Below are positions 57,567-64,000 of a DNA stretch of 64,000 bases, piece after piece. This stretch comes from Paenibacillus sp. L3-i20 (GTDB lineage: Bacteria; Bacillota; Bacilli; Paenibacillales; Paenibacillaceae): contig NZ_BQME02000001.1 of the NCBI RefSeq assembly GCF_022180385.2, positions 1,633,678 to 1,697,677 of the forward strand, written 5' to 3'. The stretch's first letter is position 1. The number at the start of each line of letters is the position of its first letter. Both the position numbers and the translations under genes were made by a program. Below the pieces are notes generated by a model. That model was given only the letters and a program-made list of their open reading frames with translations, did not search any database and was not told where the DNA came from.

Positions 57567-58622
57567 ATGAAGAAAAAACATAAACGAATATATATAATAA
57601 GTGCGGCATTTCTCGTCATTATGACTGCTGTATACTTTAATCGAAGTGCATTAGCCATGATGGGATTTGATTGGTTTCTGCAGGGAGGCATTGAGAAGCA
57701 GCTAGAGACGACTTACAAGCCGGCTGACGGACGAAATCCGAAGCCCGTAGGTGTTGATTTGACGAAAGAGCAGCCATTTTCCATGCTATTAATGGGTATC
57801 GATCAACGTAAAAATGAGGTCGGTAGATCGGATACTCTCATCTATGCTGTTGTAAGACCAAGTGATGGCAATATGCTGCTAGTTTCTATCCCGCGTGACT
57901 TATATGTAGATATTGCTGGCCGTAAGTATAAAGATAAAATCAACCACTCATACGCTTTTGGTGGGGCGGGAATGACAATGGATACGGTAGAGGAGTTATT
58001 CGGCACACCCGTACATCACTATGCTGCAATTAACTTTGAGGGCTTCCGGGATGTAATTGATGCGATGGGCGGTATTGCACTTCCGATTGAAGAGGATATG
58101 GTCAACGATAACTATAATCATGAGAAGTTTGTCATTAAAGGTGGACAAAGCTCATATAATGGAAAAGACGCGCTTAATTTCGTTCGTTATCGTGAGGATG
58201 CGGGTGGCGATATGAATCGGACGGAGCGACACCAACAGTTTCTTCATGCTATACTAGATAAAGCCACAGGAATGAAACAATGGACGAAGATTCCAGAGAT
58301 GATCAACATTATGGGTGAAAATTTCAGCACAGACATGCGTCCAAACAAGTTGATTGATCTAGCTCAAGGAATGCTTCAAAGCAAAGAGCGTAACATGTAC
58401 AGCCATACTTTGGATGGTAAAGGGCAACGTATGAACGGCACTTACTACTACTTAGCCGACGAAGAAGATCTACAAAGTGTTCAGACGATGATCAATAATT
58501 GGCTGGATGCAAAAACACCGGAGGCAAGTCTCATTATGCCCGCTAAGTACACGGAGGAAAAGGAGAAGGACGGTAAGTCGCTTTCTACTACATCCTCGCC
58601 GCTCACGAATAGAACGGAGTGA
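57567..58622 (+). CDS. LytR-CpsA-Psr (LCP) family cell-wall ligase
   Basis: 351 residues with one N-terminal membrane helix (about 9-28) and an extracellular LCP domain. MGIDQRKNEVGRSDTLIY, SIPRDLYVDI, INHSYAFGG, the GFRDVIDAMGGI region and LNFVRYREDAGGDMNRTERHQ carry the Arg/Asp residues that bind lipid pyrophosphate. LCP enzymes attach teichoic acids or other polymers to peptidoglycan. AGGAGG precedes the ATG. Confidence 0.94.
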   Translation: MKKKHKRIYIISAAFLVIMTAVYFNRSALAMMGFDWFLQGGIEKQLETTYKPADGRNPKPVGVDLTKEQPFSMLLMGIDQRKNEVGRSDTLIYAVVRPSDGNMLLVSIPRDLYVDIAGRKYKDKINHSYAFGGAGMTMDTVEELFGTPVHHYAAINFEGFRDVIDAMGGIALPIEEDMVNDNYNHEKFVIKGGQSSYNGKDALNFVRYREDAGGDMNRTERHQQFLHAILDKATGMKQWTKIPEMINIMGENFSTDMRPNKLIDLAQGMLQSKERNMYSHTLDGKGQRMNGTYYYLADEEDLQSVQTMINNWLDAKTPEASLIMPAKYTEEKEKDGKSLSTTSSPLTNRTE

Positions 58623-58630
58623 ATGAAAGT

Positions 58631-59041
58631 ATGAACATTGCTTTTTTCTTGCTACCCAAGCAAGATGTCGTCTGCTTGCCGCATGATGCTACATTAAGGC
58701 AGACATTGGAGCGAATGGAATATCACCGTTATACCGCTGTTCCGATTATTAATGAAGAGGGCGTATATACTGGAACCGTTACAGAAGGCGACCTCTTATG
58801 GTATATGAAGAGTCGTCATGATCTTACTTTCGAGAGTGCAAACAAAGTGAAACTAAGCGAAGTACCGCTGCGGATAAACAACAAGACTGTGAATATAGAC
58901 GCAACTATGGACGATTTGATATCACTGACGAAGATTCAAAACTTCGTTCCAGTAGTAGATGACCGCAATCATTTTATAGGAATAGTACGTAGAAGTGAAA
59001 TTATTGATTATTGTCAGAAGGGACTATCCCAGCGGATTTAA
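58631..59041 (+). CDS. Two-CBS-domain protein
   Basis: 136 residues. Two CBS motifs are seen: AVPIINEEGVYTGTVTEGDLL and FVPVVDDRNHFIGIVRRSEIIDY. CBS pairs bind adenine nucleotides, and in some Bacillota such stand-alone proteins bind c-di-AMP. The ATG at 58631 is preferred over the GTG overlapping the LCP stop, because GGAG is 12 bases upstream. It is cotranscribed with the LCP gene. Confidence 0.88.
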   Translation: MNIAFFLLPKQDVVCLPHDATLRQTLERMEYHRYTAVPIINEEGVYTGTVTEGDLLWYMKSRHDLTFESANKVKLSEVPLRINNKTVNIDATMDDLISLTKIQNFVPVVDDRNHFIGIVRRSEIIDYCQKGLSQRI

Positions 59042-59065
59042 GTATCCGCAGGGTGGTCCTTTTCC
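59021..59065 (+). terminator. Terminator overlapping the end of the CBS gene
   Basis: GGACTATCC..CGGAT and ATCCG..GGGTGGTCC form an imperfect stem whose loop contains the stop codon, followed by TTTTCCC. Confidence 0.7.
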
Positions 59066-59180
59066 CTTGAAATGAAGCATTTAAGTGGCTCCCCAATATG
59101 CGTGCGGATTATCGCTTTTGTGCTATAATGAGTGGTGAATGTCAGAAACGTAAAGAATTAATGTGTAAGAGGTGAAAGGA

Positions 59181-60083
59181 TTGAAAACTGGGTTGAAACC
59201 AGTGTTATGGAGCGTAGCTGCGTTATTATTGTTAGTGCTGCTAGCTGTACCTGGACTGAATTTGTTTGCACTTCTGCTAATGATGGTGCCGTATGTTGTT
59301 CTGTACTCGACGTTATCTAGACGAGCATTTATGCTGCATTTGCTTCCTGTGTGGGTAATTGCGGGCTTATTAGCCGGACCTGCTGTCCTCATTATTGGAT
59401 TGTTCTTCGTCGTTCCGTCAATCATAATGGGACATTTGTACCGCAAGGGTGCATCTGCCGCGAAAGTAATAAAAACGGTGTGTATCGTTATTTTGGCGCA
59501 GTTAATGTTAGAGCTGCTTTTATTTGAATTAGTACTCGATTTGTCGCTGCTTGATTCTATGGCTGAGGCGATTCGTTCATCATTTAATGAGGTGATGGCC
59601 CAGAACACGCTCGCCAAGGGATGGGATTCCACGCAAACGGAAACATTGATCGACACGGTCATTCATATGATTCCAGTTACGTTCATTATGATGTCGTTCT
59701 TCTATACGGTGCTTTCTCATTATATCGCCCGTAGAGCCGTTGTTCGCAGCGGTCTTGAAGTGCCTGCCTTCATGCAAGCAAAGGATTGGCGTCTGCCGAG
59801 AGTGCTTGTTATTTATTATTTAATTGTTTATGTAATCGATTTGTTTATGGTACGCAATAGCGAATCGTTCATGTCGGTCGCTCTAATGAACCTAGTGCCG
59901 CTGCTTAGTTATGTATTCGCAATGCAAGCGATCGGCTTCTTCTTTTTCCTTGCTGATCAGAAGAAGTGGCATAAAGCAGTGCCAATACTCATTGCTATAC
60001 CTGTGCTGTTAATACCGCCTTTAAGCTTGATCGGCGTTCTGGATACTGCTTTTCCAATCCGGAAGTCGCTTACTAAACAATAG
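59181..60083 (+). CDS. DUF2232 (YybS-like) membrane protein
   Basis: 300 residues from a TTG start 6 bases after AAGAGGTG. About eight hydrophobic helices cover most of the length, with no soluble domain. DUF2232/YybS lies next to gdpP in Bacillota, and its role is unclear. It is in an operon with gdpP-rplI-dnaB. Confidence 0.88.
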   Translation: MKTGLKPVLWSVAALLLLVLLAVPGLNLFALLLMMVPYVVLYSTLSRRAFMLHLLPVWVIAGLLAGPAVLIIGLFFVVPSIIMGHLYRKGASAAKVIKTVCIVILAQLMLELLLFELVLDLSLLDSMAEAIRSSFNEVMAQNTLAKGWDSTQTETLIDTVIHMIPVTFIMMSFFYTVLSHYIARRAVVRSGLEVPAFMQAKDWRLPRVLVIYYLIVYVIDLFMVRNSESFMSVALMNLVPLLSYVFAMQAIGFFFFLADQKKWHKAVPILIAIPVLLIPPLSLIGVLDTAFPIRKSLTKQ

Positions 60084-60101
60084 CACAGGAGCGAATGGGA
60101 A

Positions 60102-62063
60102 ATGCCTAAGTTTCTAGTTACAAGGTGGCATGGTATGCACCATATAGCAGCCGTAGCTGTTATGCTGATTTTGTCTGCAACGTTAGCTTGGTTTCAATGG
60201 CTAATTGGACTTATTGCTCTCGCACTGACAATTGGTGTAGCGATATACAGCTTCTTAGGTGAGCGGGCGTTCCGCAAGGACCTGAAGTCGTATCTAGGCA
60301 CGCTTAGCTTTCGAGTGAAAAAAGGCGGCAACGATGTTATAAGCGAGTTGCCGTTCGGAATTATTTTATATAACGAGGAACGCATAGTAGAGTGGCACAA
60401 TCCTTATATTACCGCCCTGATGGAGCGGGAGTCCGTTATTGGTGTTCCATTAACGGAGTTGTTTCCTACACTTCAACATGCGAAGGACCGTGAAGGAACG
60501 GTAGAAGCAACGATTGGCTCTAATATGTATCAGCTTATTTTCCGGCCTAAGGAACGAATTCTGTATGTGAAGAACATAACGGAATTATGGCAATTGGGTA
60601 GAAAATATGATGACGAGAAGCTTTCACTCGGAGTTGTAATGATTGACAACTTGGAGGAAGTAACGCAAGGTCTCGATGATCACCAGCGTAGCTCACTGCT
60701 TTCCAAAGTAACAACAGAAATTACGGAGTGGGCGCAGAAGTATAAAGTTTATTTGAAACGTCTCACATCCGATCGCTTTCTTCTTATAACTGATCAGAAG
60801 ACGCTCCGTCAACTTGAGCATTCTCGGTTTGTTATTTTAGATGAGGTTCGCGAAATTACAGGTGACCAAAAGATACCCGTTACGCTTAGTATCGGTTTCG
60901 CCGCAGGTGCCGAGCATGTCGTCGAGCTTGGGCAATGGGCTCATATGAGTCTTGATATTGCTCTGGGACGTGGAGGCGACCAAGCTTCGGTAAAGGTTGG
61001 AAGCAGGCAATCTTTCTACGGTGGAAAGACGAATGCAGTAGAGAAGCGGACCCGAGTAAGGGCACGCGTCGTAGCTCATGCGCTGCGCGATCTTATTAAG
61101 GAAAGCCATAATGTTGTTATTATGGGACATAAGATGCCGGATATGGATGCCATCGGTGCAGCTATCGGTGTTCTGAAAGCAGCACAGCTATTCGGAAAAG
61201 AAGCTTATATCGTACTGGAAGGTGTTAATCCATCGATTGAGAAAATGATGGAGTTGCTGCGCGAGGAAGAGAAGCTGTCAAAACGGTTTATTTCGCCTGA
61301 TCAAGCATCTGCTTTATTGACACCACAATCGTTAATTGTAGTTGTAGATACTCATAAGGCATCAATGCTCAAAGAGCCAAAGCTTCTTCAAGGACGCGAA
61401 CGTATTGTCGTTATCGACCACCATCGTAGAGGCGAAGAATTTATTTCGAATGCAATTCTTGTCTATATGGAGCCTTATGCATCATCAACTTGTGAGCTTG
61501 TGACTGAGCTGCTGCAATACATCCATGATCGTGTAGCGCTGGATGTGAGAGAAGCTACTTCACTGCTTGCGGGTATAACGGTAGACACGAAGAGCTTCAC
61601 GCTCCGTACTGGTGCACGAACCTTTGAAGCAGCTTCGTTCCTTCGCCGCAACGGCGCAGACTCGACGCTCATTCAGCGAATGTTGCAAGAGGGCTTGAAA
61701 GAATACGTGAGCAAATCTGAAATTATTAAACATGCGCATGTTTTGCATGATCATGTAGCGTTAGCAGTTGCAGAAAGCGGCAAAAAAAATTCGCAGCTTC
61801 TCATCGCTCAATCTGCCGATACATTGCTCAACATGACGGATATAAAGGCATCCTTTGTCGTCAGTGAACGGCCAGATGGTCTAATTGGCATTAGTGCAAG
61901 GTCACTTGGCGCAATGAACGTACAGGTCGTAATGGAGCGTATGGGCGGCGGCGGTCACTTAACGAATGCAGCTTCCCAGCTCGAAGGTACTGTTGATGAA
62001 GTGGCAGATAAACTGAAAGCTATTCTAAAACAAATGGAATCGGAAGAGGGGTTATTTGAATGA
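60102..62063 (+). CDS. gdpP: c-di-AMP phosphodiesterase GdpP
   Basis: 653 residues. Two N-terminal membrane helices (about 13-52) are followed by a PAS-like region and a degenerate GGDEF domain ([20 protein letters not shown]). The DHH-DHHA1 phosphodiesterase has [31 protein letters not shown] and [12 protein letters not shown]. It lowers cyclic di-AMP, which controls potassium and turgor. It overlaps rplI by ATGA. Confidence 0.96.
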   Translation: MPKFLVTRWHGMHHIAAVAVMLILSATLAWFQWLIGLIALALTIGVAIYSFLGERAFRKDLKSYLGTLSFRVKKGGNDVISELPFGIILYNEERIVEWHNPYITALMERESVIGVPLTELFPTLQHAKDREGTVEATIGSNMYQLIFRPKERILYVKNITELWQLGRKYDDEKLSLGVVMIDNLEEVTQGLDDHQRSSLLSKVTTEITEWAQKYKVYLKRLTSDRFLLITDQKTLRQLEHSRFVILDEVREITGDQKIPVTLSIGFAAGAEHVVELGQWAHMSLDIALGRGGDQASVKVGSRQSFYGGKTNAVEKRTRVRARVVAHALRDLIKESHNVVIMGHKMPDMDAIGAAIGVLKAAQLFGKEAYIVLEGVNPSIEKMMELLREEEKLSKRFISPDQASALLTPQSLIVVVDTHKASMLKEPKLLQGRERIVVIDHHRRGEEFISNAILVYMEPYASSTCELVTELLQYIHDRVALDVREATSLLAGITVDTKSFTLRTGARTFEAASFLRRNGADSTLIQRMLQEGLKEYVSKSEIIKHAHVLHDHVALAVAESGKKNSQLLIAQSADTLLNMTDIKASFVVSERPDGLIGISARSLGAMNVQVVMERMGGGGHLTNAASQLEGTVDEVADKLKAILKQMESEEGLFE

Positions 62064-62503
62064 AAGTAATTTTCTTGCAAGATGTGAAGGGTCAAGGGAA
62101 AAAGGGGCAAGTTAAAGATCTATCCGAAGGGTATGTTCGTAATTTCTTGTTGCCGCAAGGTTTGGCTAAGTTAGCTTCTGACGGCAATCTAAAAACGCTT
62201 GAGCTTCAATCGGCTTCCGAAGAGAAACGTAAAGCGAAGGAAAAAGAAGATGCACAAGTACTAGGCAAACGTTTGGAAGAAATGACGATTGTAGTAAAAG
62301 CAAAAGCTGGCGAAGGCGGTCGACTATTCGGCGCTATTACGAGCAAACAAATTGCTGAAGCACTTGCTGCAAAAGGCATTAAGATCGATAAACGTAAGAT
62401 TGAACTGGAAGATCCGATCCGTACACTAGGTGTAACTCAAGTGCCGGTGAAGCTTCACCCTGAAGTAAAAGCAAAGCTTAATGTTCAAACAGCGGAAGAG
62501 TAA
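62060..62503 (+). CDS. rplI: 50S ribosomal protein L9
   Basis: 147 residues. The N-terminal L9 motif [19 protein letters not shown] is followed by the [11 protein letters not shown] segment. A long charged connecting helix (about 45-75) and the C-terminal domain complete the protein. Its ATG overlaps the gdpP stop. Confidence 0.97.
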   Translation: MKVIFLQDVKGQGKKGQVKDLSEGYVRNFLLPQGLAKLASDGNLKTLELQSASEEKRKAKEKEDAQVLGKRLEEMTIVVKAKAGEGGRLFGAITSKQIAEALAAKGIKIDKRKIELEDPIRTLGVTQVPVKLHPEVKAKLNVQTAEE

Positions 62504-62547
62504 ATGTGCTTCGTAATAAATAGGATTAATGGAAGGAGATGCGCACG

Positions 62548-63909
62548 ATGAGTATGGAGTTATCGTTTGATCGGGTTCCGCCTCAAAATCTAGAAGCTGA
62601 GCAAGCTGTTATTGGAGCAATTTTGCTTCAGCCAGAAGCACTTATTACCGCAATGGAGCGGGTGAGAAGTGAAGATTTCTATAGGAGCAGCCATCAAAGG
62701 ATCTATGAAGCGATGGTTGAGCTGGGTGAGAACAACCAGCCGGTCGATCTCGTAACCCTTACGGCGCATCTTCAAGATCAAGGGTTGCTTGAGGAAATTG
62801 GCGGCGTTAGCCACTTGTCTAAACTAGCCAATGCCGTACCAACAGCTGCCAATGTCGATTATTATGCTCAGATCGTCGAAGAAAAGTCGATGCTTCGTCG
62901 TCTTATACGGACTGCGACTAATATTGTCACAGAGGGGTATGCTAACTCAGAGGATGTTGGTGTTCTACTGAGCGATGCGGAGAAAAAAATTCTCGAAATT
63001 TCTAATCGTCGATCAAGCAGTGGATTTATTTCCATTCGCGACGTATTGATGGAAGTATTCGAGAAGGTCGAATTTCTCTATACGAATAAGGGCGGGACAT
63101 CGGGTATTCCTTCAGGATTTGTTGATTTGGACAAGATGACTGCTGGATTCCAGCGAAGCGATCTTATTATTGTTGCCGCGCGTCCTTCTGTTGGTAAAAC
63201 GGCATTTGCTCTAAATGTGGCCCAAAATGTAGGCGTTAGGGCTAAGGAAACAGTCGCTATCTTCAGTCTAGAGATGTCGGCTGCTCAACTTGTTCAACGT
63301 ATGATCTGTGCAGAAGCGAATGTGGATGCTACTAGAATGCGTACCGGTAATCTAGAACCAGATGATTGGGAAAAGCTGACGATGGCGATTGGTGCATTGT
63401 CAGAGGCACAAATTTTTATCGATGATACACCTGGTATCACCGTTGCTGATATTCGTGCAAAGTGCCGCAGACTTAAGAAAGAACGTGGACTTGGCATGAT
63501 CTTGATCGACTATTTGCAGCTGATTCAGGGCAGGGGTAAAGCAGGAGAGAACCGTCAACAGGAAGTATCAGAAATTTCGCGTACATTGAAGCAAATCGCT
63601 CGTGAGCTTGAAGTGCCGGTTATCGCACTTTCGCAGCTTAGCCGTGGTGTTGAGCAGCGTCAAGATAAACGTCCAATGATGTCCGATCTCCGGGAATCAG
63701 GATCGATTGAGCAGGATGCCGATATTGTATCATTCCTGTACCGGGATGATTATTATGACAAAGAGTCCGAAAAAAAGAATATTATCGAGATCATTATCGC
63801 AAAACAACGTAATGGGCCTGTAGGCACAGTCGAACTCGTATTTCTCAAAAACTACAATAAATTCGTAAGTTTGGACAGAACACATCATGATCCGTCGCAA
63901 GCTTCGTAA
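62548..63909 (+). CDS. dnaB: Replicative DNA helicase (DnaB; DnaC in Bacillus)
   Basis: 453 residues from the ATG at 62548, 9 bases after AAGGAG (an in-frame ATG abuts that site). The N-terminal helical domain (PPQNLEAEQAVIGAILL) is followed by the RecA-like motor with Walker A ARPSVGKTAFALN, Walker B MILIDYLQLI and the conserved LSQLSRGVEQR. It unwinds DNA at the fork. It follows rplI by 44 bases. Confidence 0.98.
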   Translation: MSMELSFDRVPPQNLEAEQAVIGAILLQPEALITAMERVRSEDFYRSSHQRIYEAMVELGENNQPVDLVTLTAHLQDQGLLEEIGGVSHLSKLANAVPTAANVDYYAQIVEEKSMLRRLIRTATNIVTEGYANSEDVGVLLSDAEKKILEISNRRSSSGFISIRDVLMEVFEKVEFLYTNKGGTSGIPSGFVDLDKMTAGFQRSDLIIVAARPSVGKTAFALNVAQNVGVRAKETVAIFSLEMSAAQLVQRMICAEANVDATRMRTGNLEPDDWEKLTMAIGALSEAQIFIDDTPGITVADIRAKCRRLKKERGLGMILIDYLQLIQGRGKAGENRQQEVSEISRTLKQIARELEVPVIALSQLSRGVEQRQDKRPMMSDLRESGSIEQDADIVSFLYRDDYYDKESEKKNIIEIIIAKQRNGPVGTVELVFLKNYNKFVSLDRTHHDPSQAS

Positions 63910-63914
63910 ATATC

Positions 63915-63955
63915 CGAACAATTGTATGGTCATTCATACAATTGTTCGTTTTTCG
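63915..63955 (+). terminator. dnaB terminator
   Basis: CGAACAATTGTATG and CATACAATTGTTCG form a 14-bp perfect stem around 6 bases, followed by TTTTTCG. Confidence 0.92.
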
Positions 63956-64000
63956 TTTGACTTATGAAAGTGAGACTGCTACACTAAATATGCTGTCTTA

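Overview
The window is about 64 kb around the replication origin of an endospore-forming Bacillota chromosome, most like Paenibacillus, Cohnella or a relative. The dnaA-dnaN-yaaA-recF-remB-gyrB run, rpmH-rnpA-yidC-jag, mnmE-mnmG-rsmG-noc-soj-spo0J, a YyaC spore protease and the typical oriC layout all point there, as does an HD-GYP gene between gyrA and an rRNA operon. No species can be named from this sequence alone.

Layout. 1-404: the 5' end of a 16S rRNA leaving the window on the minus strand, with its leader and promoter. 405-10701, minus strand: HD-GYP protein, gyrA, gyrB, remB, recF, yaaA, dnaN, dnaA. oriC is bipartite. A DnaA-box cluster lies upstream of dnaA (10847-11112). A second part between dnaA and dnaN (9217-9340) has six TAG triplets (DnaA-trios) beside a DnaA box. 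11163-20566, plus strand: rpmH to spo0J, with two parS sites, one of them inside spo0J. 20673-24436: a conserved but poorly studied set (cysteine desulfurase-like enzyme, DUF4446, YyaC, DUF3343/Se-S carrier-like, MscS channel, DUF951).

24437-42680 looks like accessory DNA placed between DUF951 and rpsF. It holds an IS1182-family element next to a wrecked WG-repeat gene, a PhnA-like zinc-ribbon protein, an MMPL transporter with an adjoining two-component system, and tRNA-Ser(CGA). It also holds a tightly coupled six-gene operon of the uncharacterised STM4015-STM4014-STM4013-STM4012-STM4011 families plus a CysC-like kinase, then a DUF805 protein, two tandem secreted WG-repeat proteins and a YjzC-like protein. 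The STM operon is the best candidate for an undescribed system. It combines a leucine-rich-repeat protein with an acidic Tyr-rich tail, an ATP-grasp enzyme, an alkaline-phosphatase-superfamily hydrolase, two radical SAM enzymes (one with a SPASM-like cysteine array) and an APS-kinase relative with an altered substrate loop.

42685-48246: rpsF-ssb-rpsR from a clear sigma-A promoter, a murB, then an Fe-S/oxidative-stress group (sodA-erpA operon, divergent SufR-like regulator, ferredoxin-NADP reductase). 48438-63909: KtrAB potassium uptake, a six-gene Mrp Na+/H+ antiporter operon with mrpA and mrpB fused, an LCP cell-wall ligase, a CBS protein, and DUF2232-gdpP-rplI-dnaB. KtrAB and the c-di-AMP phosphodiesterase GdpP in the same window fit a shared theme of ion and turgor control, but no c-di-AMP riboswitch was recognised.
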